Assembly: GCF_032854445.1 (NCBI RefSeq)
Contig: NC_088305.1
Coordinates: forward strand, 8,995,606-9,059,605
Source of the DNA: Liolophura sinensis
Taxonomy: Eukaryota; Mollusca; Polyplacophora; Chitonida; Chitonidae
DNA: 64,000 nucleotides
Direction: 5' to 3'
Shown: piece after piece, positions 1 through 10,637 of the stretch
How positions within the stretch are numbered: the first letter of the stretch is position 1
How the letters are laid out: each line of letters begins with the position of its first letter
Notes under the pieces: generated by a model
Seen by the model: the letters and a program-made list of their open reading frames with translations, nothing else
What the model was told of the DNA's origin: nothing
Databases searched by the model: none
Program-made: the position numbers and the translations under genes

Positions 1-155
1 TACGCCTAATGTACCTCCATGTTGCAGGACGGATTTTCACCGCTAGTTTATCTCCTGCTGCTTCACTGAGACGTCTTACCGAAATTCAAGTGAACTGATT
101 CCGAAACTACCGCTCGCGAATCCGACGCTCTATCAAATGAGCCATCGGGGCCGGC
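1..155 (-). mobile_element. SINE-B fragment, tRNA-like head end
   Basis: Read on the minus strand the fragment begins with a tRNA-like head (CCGGCCCCGATGGCTCATTT, then a GAGCG D-arm-like motif) and runs off the window edge before its tail. It matches the more complete SINE-B copies at 29541-29901 and 44493-44840, including the block corresponding to 'cttcactgagacgtctta'. It is diverged, so old. Confidence 0.7.
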
Positions 156-519
156 AAATGATGTTAGGTTGCAGTAGAAATAGCACTTTAACATTTTATA
201 TCTTGCTGACTGTTTAGACAGAATGATTGTTGTCTCATGCCATCATCAATTCGTTTTCACTTCTCCGATATCTGTAAGTTTTATGGATAGAGGAAACTAT
301 TGTGTCCGGTTGTAAACATTCCACTTTTGGTAAATTATTGGCGGAACTCAAATACTTTGTGACAGAGACTTAGTCGCCATACTGGTGGAAGAGCAAAAGA
401 TTTTCAACGAGCAAGCCGCGCTACATATGCCATCGATGTTTATTATTGTCATGAAGGCCTGCTCTGATCTAATTCTGATTTTAGCTGAAACTAAACAAAT
501 TCTCAAGTGTTGCTCCATT

Positions 520-927
520 TTATATCCAGTACAGTTGTATTTTAAAAGACCTAATCTGCACAGGTTTCTTTCTGCCCTTTTGGTGTTTCTTGACGGCAAG
601 ATCATTATAATCCTTGTGACGTAGGTTCCACAAAATGACGCCCAACACCTGGCCACCGAAGGCGCCAAAAGAGCACGTTCCCAGGTTATTGTAATGCTTG
701 TGGCTTTGTTGATTCCCTTCATTGTTTGCTGGTTCCCATGTCATGTCTGCTCCGTGTAGTGTGCATATACATGTACTGAAGGCATACTCACAACTTTGGA
801 AGAGGAAGTGAAATTTGCAATCCAATTGCTGTTCAGGATTATGGTCTATGTCGATCTCATCGCCAAACCAATCATCTACTTTTGGAGGTCTGTCCACATT
901 TTCCACATGCAAGTTGTATTCTGCCAT
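520..927 (-). CDS. Hypothetical 135-aa protein, possible single-exon gene
   Basis: This open frame starts at a true ATG in good Kozak context (G at -3, G at +4) and is not inside any repeat I recognise. Its N-terminal third is acidic and protein-like (starts MAEYNLHVENVDRPPKVDDW). Residues about 93-103 form a short Gly/hydrophobic stretch, followed by a basic segment rich in K and R. A possible AATAAA (tttatt on the plus strand at 438-443) lies about 80 bases past the stop. A GTGAGT near 786-791 could instead be a donor, making 792-927 a first coding exon only. I do not recognise the family. The coding call rests on start context, composition and length. Confidence 0.4.
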   Translation of the reverse strand: MAEYNLHVENVDRPPKVDDWFGDEIDIDHNPEQQLDCKFHFLFQSCEYAFSTCICTLHGADMTWEPANNEGNQQSHKHYNNLGTCSFGAFGGQVLGVILWNLRHKDYNDLAVKKHQKGRKKPVQIRSFKIQLYWI

Positions 928-1059
928 TGCAGAAGAACAAAAGAAGATAATCCAAGATCAAGATCACGCTTTTCTGTTTCACGGCTGTTGAAAATGCAAG
1001 CCTTGCTTCATACTAGCATTGCATTTTTTCACCTTATTCCGTATAAGTCATGGTACTAG

Positions 1060-1945
1060 GGGCCGTTAATGTGTGTGATCACCCGTTAACCATTACACTG
1101 TCGCTCTGGTTTTACTCAGTACTCTGTAGTTTCCCAAATATATTTACATTTTTTTTTCTGCCAGAAAAAACTGCTTAAAAACTGTATTATAGTTTTGAAA
1201 TGTAGAGCATCAGCCTTCAAAGCATCTTTGGTGATTTATTACTCTTTTCACATCAAAAGAAGCCAAAAGAAATGAAGGGAATTCATTTCGAAATGTTGGC
1301 CTGGTGGTAATACCTGCGGAAGTGAAATGAGATGAAAAATTAATGTCGCCCGAGAGAGAGAAACTAGGTTTTTAGAAATTTGAAACCTTTATTAGAGTTC
1401 AGGTCCCTGTTGCTCAAAACTGGATTATGGCTTAATACCAGATTTAGCTTTAAGTCAAGACTTCAACTTTGTGCTTAGTCTAAAAAAATTGTGTACCATT
1501 GTATTAAATATTAACTAAAACTGCTGCTGTTACACTTTGACTTTGGAGAACGGCATTGTCTGCTGAGTTTGGCTAAAAATTTAAATATAAAATATGACTT
1601 GATACCAGGATTAGCTAATACACTTTCGAACAACTGGGCCCTGGCTCTAAAGAATTTTCTTGGATAAAATGAAGAGCGATGAAGTAAATGTGTTCATTCA
1701 GTTTCAGGCCGAATTAACAGAATCACAGCCCCTGTTTCCAACATGGACGGGCATGGGAACTATTATTTTGTAAATTCTTGTCAGATTTCAGTTCTCAACA
1801 GATAAAACCGGAGAATCTTCAAAAGCCGTAGACCGCACCAAATCGTAATTTTGTCCTCGACGGGTGAACTGTTAATCAGTGAGAGCATATTTGTATCTGC
1901 ATATCTCGCTGGAATGGCAAACTATTGCACTTCTAGGAATTGCCT
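1060..1945. other. No gene or repeat recognised
   Basis: AT-rich unique-looking sequence with no long open frame, no splice-consistent exon and no similarity to the repeat families found elsewhere in the window. Confidence 0.4.
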
Positions 1946-2204
1946 TCTATTTATTTATTTATCTGATTGGTGTTTTACGCCGTAGTCAAGAATATTTCAC
2001 TTATACGACGGCGGCCAGCATTTTGGTGGGTGGAAACCTCGGAGAGCCCGGGGTAAACCCACGACCATCTGCAGGGTGCTGAAGACCTTCCCACGTAGGA
2101 CCGGAGAGGAAGCCAGCATGTGGATTTGAACTTACAGCGACTGCATTGGTGAGAGACTCCTGAATCATTACGCTTCGCTATCGCGCTAACAAACTGAGCC
2201 ATGT
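1946..2204 (-). mobile_element. SINE-A copy, near full length, diverged
   Basis: The TTTATTTATT tail is followed by the family's 3' domain (TTTTACGCCGTA, TTTCACTTATACGACGGCGG), the central block and the tRNA-like head ending CTGAGCCAT. The head carries the B-box-like TTACAGCGACTGC region with several substitutions. The reversed-strand frames over it are not genes. Confidence 0.85.
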
Positions 2205-2956
2205 GATTTGTGATGCGATATGATGGCGATCTGGCACATGACATCCAATCTGTTTGTTTCTGACCACACAATATGGTTAACTTTGCTATTCTGCTACGGC
2301 AGCATGTGTATGGATAACTGTATTTCAATTAGGGTGATTAAACGTGTGTCAAAAGTCGATACATACATTTTATAGTTAAAATATTTTGTCGGATCCTGGC
2401 AGTGGCGATATAGTGATTTAAAAATCAATCAACCAATCTTCATCTCCTTACCTGCAAAGTAATCACAATTATTTAAGACAAAAAATAATCCATTTTAAGA
2501 TGTTTACCTTAAAATAAAATAATTTGCTTGGAAATACGCTATTTATAAAAATGACAAAAACACGAGCATAAAACGGTACAGACTAAATTGCACAACTTAA
2601 TTATTGCAACGAGATTCATAAGTTAAACAAGAGTATAAGGCAATGTATTTAGTTGAGATGTTCCATCTCAGACGGAGAATCAATTATGTGATTAGTTTGT
2701 GACACCGTGGAAGCTTAAACGCTTGGTATCGTAGATGTACATAGTATGAAATATTAGACGAAAACCAGAGCAGTGACGATAGTGTGAAAGCTCTCAACTG
2801 ATCACACGTAAGCTCCGAAATACAGCCTCTTGTCAGTTTAATTTAATGTTAGCTGTAAATGTGACAAATGACATCTGAAGCTTAAACAGAGGCAGCCTAG
2901 ACGTCTCCGAGCACTCTCTTATCATGGTCCTACAGCTAGATCTTTATACCAAGAAT
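2205..2956. other. No gene recognised
   Basis: AT-rich intergenic sequence with no supported exon or known repeat. Confidence 0.4.
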
Positions 2957-3131
2957 GTATGTATGTATGTATGTATGCTTGTGGATGTATGTATGTATGT
3001 ATGTATGTATGTATGCGTATGGATGTATGTATGCATGCTTGTGGATGTATGTATGTATGCTTGTGGATGTATGTATGTATGCGTATGGATGTATGTATGT
3101 ATGCGTATGGATGTATGTATGTGTGCTTGTG
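2957..3131 (+). repeat. Interrupted (GTAT)n microsatellite
   Basis: GTAT/GTATG tracts are interrupted at intervals by GCTTGTGGAT and GCGTATGGAT variants, giving a higher-level periodicity of roughly 20-40 bases. Because the composition lacks stops, open frames appear in several frames of both strands. They encode only low-complexity Cys/Met/Tyr or His/Ile/Thr repeats. Confidence 0.95.
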
Positions 3132-3139
3132 GTTTACAC

Positions 3140-3440
3140 TCGTACTTAACAATTTTTCAGTCATATAACGACGAGGAATCGTCAGGTGCTTGTACATATA
3201 TTGTGTCTCCTTGGGACAGGGCGAGTTCACGCCGCCACTGAACTATCATATCACCCCACCCAGTCACATTATACTGACACCGGGCCAACCAGTCGTGTTT
3301 CGTTACTCTAATCTCTCAGTGCTGAGCGTCAAGCGAGTACCATTTTCCAAATGTTTGGTATGACCTGACCCGGGTTTGATCCCGTGGCCTCCCGACTTCG
3401 CGGCTGACGCTCTAACCATTAGGTCAACGAAGCGGTCCAT
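3140..3440 (-). mobile_element. SINE-B copy, diverged
   Basis: It starts with the reversed tail (CAATTTTTCAGTCATATAACG), continues through 'gtctccttgggacagg' and ends with a tRNA-like head (GACGCTCTAACCATTAGGTC). Immediately downstream, at about 3466-3500, lies a short plus-oriented tail fragment of the same family (GCCGTCATATAGTTGAAAAA), suggesting nested or partial insertions. Confidence 0.75.
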
Positions 3441-3580
3441 GAAGTCAGGTGGTTGGTCGGATATCTCCGCCGTCATATAGTTGAAAAATTATCGAATGCA
3501 ACAATAAACACTAGTAAATTGATAATGAGTGTGTGAGCAAAAAGAAACGGAAGTTCTGTGTTTCGTTTCAATGATAAATA

Positions 3581-3586
3581 TTTATT
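3581..3586 (-). promoter_or_regulatory. Candidate polyadenylation signal for the 247-aa gene
   Basis: AATAAA on the minus strand lies about 97 bases downstream of the stop codon at 3683-3685, a normal position for a short 3' UTR. Confidence 0.5.
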
Positions 3587-3682
3587 TACGTCAGACAGAC
3601 TTAGGCACAGCAAAAAAGGCGGTGGTTTACCCTACCAGAAACATCAAAATAAGTACTAAATAGCGATAAAAAAGCTGCATTA

Positions 3683-5736
3683 TTATCGGGCAGTCCGGAG
3701 GTTCCACCCGGATCCACAGACCACCAAGCGTCCCTCCTTCACTTGTGTGATTCCCAGGTACCTGGCCTGGTACAACCGGAAGTGCAGGTGTTTGTAGACT
3801 TGCTCTCCTGCCCGGCCCACTTCCCGCCCCAGTCGGCAAACCTCAAGGTCAAGGCCGTACGGCCCGGAGGTAACCCTCACCCTGAAGTCCTTGGTCTGAA
3901 CGACCATCAGGCTTGGGTTGCCCTGTCCGTCCCTCTCGTAAGCCCAGGTCAAGTCACCCTCAGGAATAGACAGGGCCGTGAGAGCAGAGTTGATCAATGT
4001 CTTTAAAAAGTCGTAAAATTGTGGGACAGATCCGGTGATAAACTTCCGGTATGTTGAGGTAAAGATATCCGGTTCCTACAACAAGAGAATATAAGCATAT
4101 TAGCTCACATAAATTTATTCATTTTTTTACATACTTATATATTGGATAGCCGTTATCGCCATTTTCAAGAATTTTTCACTTAACCTATGGTGGTCCGTTT
4201 ATGGATGGAGGAAAGCGGAAGGCTTGGGGAAGACCACCGACTTTTCACAAAGCTTCTCAGGTATGATTAATGATTAAATGTCTACTTCTTCTACAGGGTG
4301 ATCTGTTTCTGCCAAATGTGTCCCTGACCGGCCTGAAGCAATCAAAATATACACATATTTACCTTGTGTTACCTTGAGGATGCAAGAAGGAGGAGAATTC
4401 ATAAGTATTGTGTACTCACAAGGCGTGCTTTTTTCCATTTTTAGAGTCACCGGGCAAACGGGTTCTAAACCCATAAAATATGATAAAACTGTTTGTCTTA
4501 AAAGATTTTGTCTTAAAATGTTTAAATTACAGTATTATAGTTAGTGATGAACAAAACGACTAAAAACACTTTGTACATAATGACCTACTCACAAACTTTT
4601 CATTATGTACGTGTTTTTTGTCGTTTTGTTTAAATTATAGTATTATAGTCGATATGTCGCATTGTGAAACCTATCCATACTCGTGTCTTCTCGAGTATTA
4701 CAGTTCAATTGCTATTTGTGTAACTGACAACAGTTTGATATTAAGCTCCCAGTGTCTATTTTAAAATGTTGATCTTTTGAACGTGATAACGTTTTATTTT
4801 GTAATCGGCAATACCATGACATAAATTCCTGATGTTCGGCGTAAAATGCCGCTCACATAAATATACTGTTTTTGGCGTAGAGAATGATTACAATTTCCTT
4901 ACCCACATCGGCGTCGTCAGAAATGGATATGTCATGCTGAAAACCTAAAAAGCGAAAAACAGAGAAAATATGAGACAAAGATTGTAGACACGGAATTGTC
5001 AGTCTACACCACCTTTAGAAATACTAATGATCTGTAAGTACGTAATGCACAATACAATAAATAAATAAATAAATGAACAAATGCAGACCACACCAGTCGA
5101 TTGGAACAGAAATCTGGACAATGGTTTGTGACTACCCGAATTGTAGATTTACAGTGTGATTTCAATATCTTTCAAATTTCTGCAAATTAAATACTCATTA
5201 TACCTATCACTGGCTCAATATACACGTTGACACTTCAGGTTGTACGTACGTACCGGTTGGTTTATCACATCGTCTTAGGCCTATCAGAAGTCCGAGCGTG
5301 GGTGAGAGGCAGCACAGCAGAAATGCCAAGGTTGCTTGTAAATCGTCTGAAGAGATACATTGAGCTGAATAAGATGTATGCACAGTATGAAACAAAGTAT
5401 TACGGTTATTATATTATAATTAATATGCCTGTACAATGCTCGACAAATCGAGATTAAGGCTTTTAAATGTGAATTATTATCTTTGGTTGCGTATAAAGGA
5501 AATCAAGCGAAGTTAGATTTTTTTCAAAACAAATTCATATTGTTTCAAAACCAAATTTACATTTGGTCAGAACTAATGTTATGTTGTTTCAAATCAAAAT
5601 TAAGCTAAATAATCCTACTTGGAAACTTACACGAATGATTCACAACACGGTAGACGCTTCTGTTCGCCGCTGCTGCCAAGGGACATAACCCCGTCAACCA
5701 GGGCGGCTTCGGCCTGGGAATGCCATACATTTGCAT
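3683..5736 (-). CDS. Unrecognised five-exon gene, 247 aa
   Basis: Proposed exons, minus strand: 5736-5631, 5364-5254, 4944-4903, 4464-4373 and 4075-3683 (106+111+42+92+393 = 744 nt, stop included). Donors include GTAAGT, GTACGT and GTAAGG; acceptors include TTCTCTTGTTGTAG and TTTTTCGCTTTTTAG. All four junction phases (1,1,1,0) join without a stop, which is unlikely by chance. The start is a Met-rich MQMYGIPRPKPPWLTG. Residues about 46-65 (ATLAFLLCCLSPTLGLLIGL) form a probable membrane segment, followed by RRC. An acidic stretch (ISDDADVE) precedes a Cys-containing stretch (STPCEYTILMNSPPSC, about residues 97-112), which loosely recalls the C-terminal end of MRH lectin domains. The last 130 residues look like a compact alpha/beta domain. 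No family is recognised. It could be a membrane-anchored protein, and an upstream exon cannot be excluded because the frame stays open for 11 codons before the ATG. Confidence 0.65.
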
Positions 5737-5762
5737 GATGTAACCGAGCAACCTTCGGACGA

Positions 5763-6053
5763 CATTCTCATTTTATTTATTTATTTATTTGATTGGTGTT
5801 TTACGCCGTACTCATGAATATTTCACTTATACGACGGCGGCCAGCATTATGGTGGGTGGAAACCGGGCACAGCCCGGTGAAAACCCACGACCATCCGCAG
5901 GTTGTTGGCAGACCTTCCCACTTACGGCCGGAGAGGAAGCCAGCATGAGCTGGACTTGAACTCACAGCGACCGCATTGGTGAGAGGCTCCTGGGTCATTA
6001 CGCTGCGCTAGCGCGCTAACCAACTAAGCCACGGAGGTCCCATTCTCATTTTA
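5763..6053 (-). mobile_element. SINE-A, full length, with 13-bp target-site duplications
   Basis: The body is 5776-6040, flanked by direct repeats CATTCTCATTTTA at 5763-5775 and 6041-6053. On the minus strand it has a tRNA-like head (TGGCTTAGTTGG as A box, GAGTTCAAGTCC as B box), a tRNA-unrelated body, a conserved 3' domain (GTATAAGTGAAATATTC, ACGGCGTAAAACACCAA) and an AAAT-repeat tail. It lies 27-40 bases upstream of the proposed start codon of the 247-aa gene, in the same orientation. Confidence 0.95.
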
Positions 6054-7228
6054 CGGTTGACATCTAAACAAGTTAAAATATTAGTCTTTACTTCTTCACA
6101 AAATTAATATACTGTCCCTGATATTGGTTTTAATGCCAATAAAAAAGTTCATCCCTGACTGGCTAAGCGAATTGAATAACCTGCCGTTTGTCAAATCTAG
6201 TTTATGGAATGATTTGCGGCAGAACGTTATTGTACCTAAACATTATAAAAAGGTCTGTATAACGTTAAGAAAGACTACTTTCCTTTAAGTAAATCTACTT
6301 GAATTTGCCATAAACGTAGTCACTACAGGAAAAGAAACCTTACTGGCGTGAGCAATTTGTCCCTGAGGATTTGCTTGACTTTATTGATATCACACAATGC
6401 TCTTGTGGAAGCCGGAACATACTCCGAAGTCAACGTCCTGAAATAAGCTTGGGGCAGAATCACACATAATGAAGGATTGTTTAGGTAAAGACAAACACCC
6501 TTCTAGCTATTTTCCATCAATGATTACAGCCAGGTTCCAAGGTTTCATAACATGCAAGTAACTCTTTTTTACGTCATAAGAGATGACATCATCTGATTGA
6601 TGAATGGGATGCCGGCTGAAGCCCGAAGTGGGACGTATTACCTCATTTTAGTGACGCTGTACATTCCACTGTAGCGTCAACAGGGAGACCACAGCGGGAA
6701 GCCCTATGTCCGACTAGCGCCACCTTCTATGAGAAGAAAATTTGCCAGATCAACATTGTGACAGTACTGCACGCTATTTTGACTCGTTGCAAAGAAATGA
6801 CTTGACGAACTCTAGTCTTTTACAACCTGGTGATAGTTGTTTCCTCCCACCATATTGGTTGCCGACGTTGTACAAGTGAAATACCAATATCATAGTTTAT
6901 GTCATATGCTTAGCTCTCACAAAAAGGACAAATGTAGTACCATCATCAACAATGTGGGGAATCGAATTCAGTTTCCGTTGGTTCGGATGCGGCTTTATGT
7001 CAGACGATTTGTCATGTGTCAACACAGTGTGCAGTTGTTTACTCTGGAAAGTAACTACCCATCCGGGTCCTGACAAAAAGATAACAATACTAAAAGTTTT
7101 CCGCGTCTTGAAAATTTCACACCCTGCATGGGTTAAATCCCCAATATATCTTTGTCAACACGTGGATAACAGTTTTGTCCGTAGAATATTTATTAAATAG
7201 AAAATCATTCTTGTGTACACTAAAAAAG
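6054..7228. other. No gene recognised; 5' flank of the 247-aa gene
   Basis: This would hold the promoter and any upstream exon of the minus-strand gene. I could not identify a core promoter or supported exon. The plus-strand open frames at 6837-7200 have no coding features. Confidence 0.35.
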
Positions 7229-7380
7229 CAATCTTTTAATTTTAACAGAAAATCTGTTGTCTGAGTGATGTTAGGATGTATTCTGCTATTGCAACAGATT
7301 ATTCTGTTAAATATAGGAAATATATTCTATTCATTCTACATAAAGATTCTATTAAAGTAACAAGATATTATCTTGAATAT
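7229..7380 (+). mobile_element. MITE-1 copy, interrupted at its 3' side
   Basis: It resembles the complete MITE at 18993-19174: TTTTAATTTTAACAGAAA, then GTCTGAGTGATG, TATTCTG and TATTCTAT blocks. The left inverted repeat is degenerate. The right end is displaced by the SINE inserted at 7381. Confidence 0.6.
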
Positions 7381-7493
7381 ATTTATTTATTTATTTGATT
7401 GTTCTTTTGCACCGTACTCAAGAATATTTCACTTATACGATGGTGGCCAGCTGTATGGTGGGAGGAAACCGGTCAGAACCCATCTTGAATATA
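7370..7493 (-). mobile_element. SINE-A, 5'-truncated, with 12-bp target-site duplications
   Basis: Only about 100 bases of the 3' end are present (tail, TTTTGCACCGTACTC, TTTCACTTATACGATGG, GGTGGGAGGAAACCGG). It is flanked by ATCTTGAATATA at 7370-7381 and 7482-7493. The duplications show that it inserted as a truncated copy and was not eroded later. Confidence 0.85.
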
Positions 7494-8589
7494 ACACAGT
7501 ATTACTTATATATGCGTGTCCCTTAACTAAAAAACCTTGTTAACTATCAGATTATAGGCCACGGCTTTCATTACTAAAAGTACATTATTAAATCTTGGTG
7601 ACTGAATCCCCACGGGTACTGATCACCGGCACACTGGCAGATCGACTATGTGTGGTATCACACGCCCGGGGAACACCCACACACACAAAACCCCAACACA
7701 GGTGTGGCTTGGCCAAGATTTTGAACGCTCCCTGGTTTACACCACAGGCGAGCTCCCACCCTGCGGAAACACAAGAATGGCTTGGCAGTAATGTTTTTCA
7801 TCGCTCCCTGAGGAACAACGCAAGGGAGACAACCCCACCCTACGGAACACATTGGCGTGGTCAAGGGCATATGCTATATACATTGTACACATGTGTTAGA
7901 GCTTTATTCAAGGTACGAGACATTGCTCACAGAGATCTAGCCACCAAGCGAGACCTATGTCCGCTTGAAACCCACGGGATATATGGGCTGCTCTACGTCT
8001 AAGGAAATTCATATATATGCTAGAAACACAACAAAACAACTCTATGTGGTTATGAAATTTCAATAGCCGTGGCTTATGCCGGAAAAATTAGCTGAGAGCT
8101 GCTGGTGTTCATAAAAGTTGCTAACCCACCACTCAGGGTGTTTAGATATCTGGACAGACCAGTGGCAGACAGATGAGTGCTATTTACCGCATCCACCGCC
8201 TTATTTACCCGTCTACATGGTCGATCCACCGCTCGCAGATCCCGGGCTGCTTGCCAGTATAACCGTGGCGGAATGTCCAGATAATCATGCATTTAGGGAC
8301 AAGTAATTTAATATAGGTCAGAGATGCAGTAATATGGTGATATAAATCTCTACACGGCGTTGTTAAAGGAGGAGAAAACTTAAAAAATGACATTATAGGC
8401 TGGAAAGAGCACATTTTTTTCTATCTGGTGGTGCATGCTGCATAATTTTGCGATTTTTCCTCGCCATACACGTAAAGCCCAAGTGTGCTCGTTTCTCTTC
8501 AAAGGCCTGTTTATGGGCCCAATGTGCGATCGAATCTCCATAAATGCATATTTCTGGAATGATATTTATTTACACTAAGTAAGAGTCAA
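7494..8589. other. No gene recognised
   Basis: A CA-rich stretch at 7670-7850 contains two related, imperfect segments of about 60 bases (each with GCTCCCTG, CCCACCCT and CGGAA). The open frame at 7595-8002 has no ATG-context or domain support. Confidence 0.35.
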
Positions 8590-8620
8590 TGGTGACGTGG
8601 ACACAAAATAGAATTAGCAT

Positions 8621-9420
8621 TTAATAAGGCAAAGAAAGGTTAATCGGGTTGAGTATGATGTAACTTTTGTATGCATCAGATCTCCACCTACTCCATGCCT
8701 GAACGACATCGGGAGAAACCCCATTCATACAAGCTGTGGTACACGCACCGATGCGAAAAGAATGGGATTTAAAAAGAGCTAACGGAATGCCTAAGAAACG
8801 AATGGTCTTACCCAATACAATAGAAAATTGGTAAGCTGTCAAAGGAGCACCATTCAAATGACAGCATCAAAGGGGCGCTGTGTGGAATAATTCACAATTG
8901 CTTTCACGGGGCATAAATGTGAGTCTGGTAAAATCTTTAATATGTAGCGCTACTGATCGCCGACACAGGTGAGTTTTAGAAAAACGAATAACCACTTGGA
9001 GATAACTGCCTTGTGATCCAGCCTGTATGTGCCGCTGTTTTACTGGGCGGTTTGCATTAGCAGGAGTCCTGTATGGTAATTCGCCGACTCTGAGAAAACC
9101 GAAAAATGACAACCTGAAGGCTGCCTTGAAAAGTATGGATTCGTATTTTGACCAACACTCATGATCTAAAGCATAGGAGTGTTTACTCAAAATATCAAGT
9201 GTAAGTGGAGCGCGCGTCTTTAGATTGACTACGCTGACGCATGTCTTCGAGCATTTCCAGACAATAAAATTTTCAGCTGGGTCTGTCCACCCTGAGCTTT
9301 TATGCCGGTAAGACAGAGCTGCTAAATAAGTGGATGCTGTACTGGGCGCAAGTTTTTGGGGCGACAGGTGAACCACAAACAATGAGACATAGTCAATGGG
9401 GATAATCCATTCCGGAAGAT
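8621..9420 (-). pseudogene. Tyrosine recombinase of the DIRS-like element, broken by a stop codon
   Basis: In the family this enzyme integrates the circular DNA intermediate. An N-terminal SAM-like segment (about 9260-9420: EHNLPEW, then LAPSTASTYLAALS) is followed by the catalytic domain. The first catalytic Arg is seen in FFGFLRVGEL; the H-x-x-R box is in SHSFRIGA; the nucleophile candidate is Tyr in RSDAYKSY. The frame is continuous except for one in-frame TGA at 8867-8869, after LFHTAPL. The 5' side overlaps the RNase H frame in a different phase. The catalytic residues are retained, so the copy is comparatively young, but it cannot give a full-length protein without readthrough. Confidence 0.8.
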
Positions 9421-9429
9421 TATGCTCCT

Positions 9430-9960
9430 TTAGAAATGCAGATAAAACTCGGTGCCCTGTATTGCAAACTGTTTGACCACCCCAAACTGGGGGTGGTACT
9501 GGAGTGCACTATACAACCCCTCCCCCCCCCCCGCCCTCAGCTCCCCCTCCGGTGCCAGACTCCGGAATCCGGACCACTGTGAACGGGATAAAGCATCAGC
9601 AATGTGGTTATTCCGCCCACAAATATGCATGTCCTTTACGATTAAATTGAGGTGGAGACACACAACAAGCTCATCACTCGTTGAGATTTGGATGTGTGGG
9701 AATTTAGAATGGCTACAACTACTGTATTGTCAGATCTTACAATTAGCTTCTTGTCTCGCAGCTTGTCACCCCAGATAATTATGGACAAAACAACAGGGGA
9801 AAAAACTCCAGAAACGTAATGTCTGAGCCCATACCCATTTCCAACCAATCAGAAGGCCAGCACCCTTGAAACTAGCTAGCATCAAAATAAATACCCCAGC
9901 ACCCTGGTGCCTCCCCCCCCACTACTCCCCATCTGTGAAACGTTGTAACTGATCAGATGT
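9430..9960 (-). pseudogene. RNase H remnant of the DIRS-like element
   Basis: Three fragments in shifted frames remain. RFTDG near 9935 corresponds to the first catalytic Asp. LIVRSDNTVVVAILN (about 9705-9750) contains a further catalytic Asp followed by the typical alpha-helix. NNHIADALSRSQW (about 9580-9620) is the C-terminal His/Asp region typical of this RNase H type. At least one frameshift lies between 9780 and 9930 and another near 9660. Confidence 0.75.
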
Positions 9961-10367
9961 CAACGAAAAGCTGTCGCTAAATGTACACTTACCATGAAAT
10001 TCCTAAAAACTTGTACCCACATACAGAGATCATCCTTAACCCCAATGTGAATCTGTACAAAATGGTTAGGTCGAGTTAATCCCATTGTAAGGTCTATAAG
10101 CCGTCTATATGCCCGACCGGGTATTATTGCCCGACAGGCAAAATTCAGGGAGCCCATGAGTGATTGAATCTGACAAAGCTGAGCCTTTTTCAGCTTTTTC
10201 GACGAGTAAACGCTGGCAAATATCATTAAAGCTGAAGTCCAGGCTTTAACAGAGTCAAGTTTTGACATGGATGGGCGAGGTTTCATTTCGAGTAGTCCAC
10301 TACTATTAACCTGCACCGATGCAGACTCTAACATGTCCCTCAGTTCTTGGTCGCCATTTAGTAACAA
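9960..10367 (-). pseudogene. gag-like segment fused by deletion to the RT thumb
   Basis: The open frame joins a segment like DIRS/Ngaro gag (MSKLDSVKAWTSALMIFASV) directly to the reverse-transcriptase thumb and connection (SLMGSLNFACRAIIPGRAY, then LIDLTMGL). The fingers and palm, with their catalytic aspartates, are missing, so an internal deletion of probably more than 1 kb joined the two in frame at about 10200. The frame is lost near 9997, just before RNase H. Confidence 0.7.
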
Positions 10368-10403
10368 AACATGTACCGGAACTCGACATGGGAACGTTTG
10401 AGT

Positions 10404-10637
10404 CTACACACTCACTAGTGTATTAGGCGGATCATGTGAAGGAAACATTAAAGATGTTATATCAACAGGATTTGTGTTTCGGGACTCACCTGTGCCCGTA
10501 CGGTGGATGTCATGGGCAGGGAGGGTTATGGGAATCTCAGGAAGGGTCGGTAGGGGAATCTGGTAAGGGGCCGTGACGAAGACCACACGCGAAGCGTCGT
10601 GTCGAGGCAGCTGGGCGGCGCGATGTGACTGTGCCAC
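10404..10637 (-). pseudogene. Possible 5' gag fragment of the DIRS-like element
   Basis: A 77-residue open frame starts MAQSHRAAQLPRHD, is rich in Pro, His and Thr, and lies directly upstream of the gag-like segment. No zinc knuckle or domain is visible. Assignment to the element is by position only. Confidence 0.3.

Noticed and set aside
2922-3241. Several overlapping 60-105-codon frames on both strands
   Set aside because: They are produced by the stop-poor GTAT microsatellite and encode only low-complexity repeats.
4274-4474. A 66-codon minus-strand frame as a separate small gene
   Set aside because: Only 4373-4464 is exonic in the five-exon model. The rest of the frame reads into the intron past the donor GTAACA.
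7595-8002. 135-codon plus-strand frame
   Set aside because: It overlaps a CA-rich stretch, has no domain, and has an opposing open frame of similar quality. There is no splice support.
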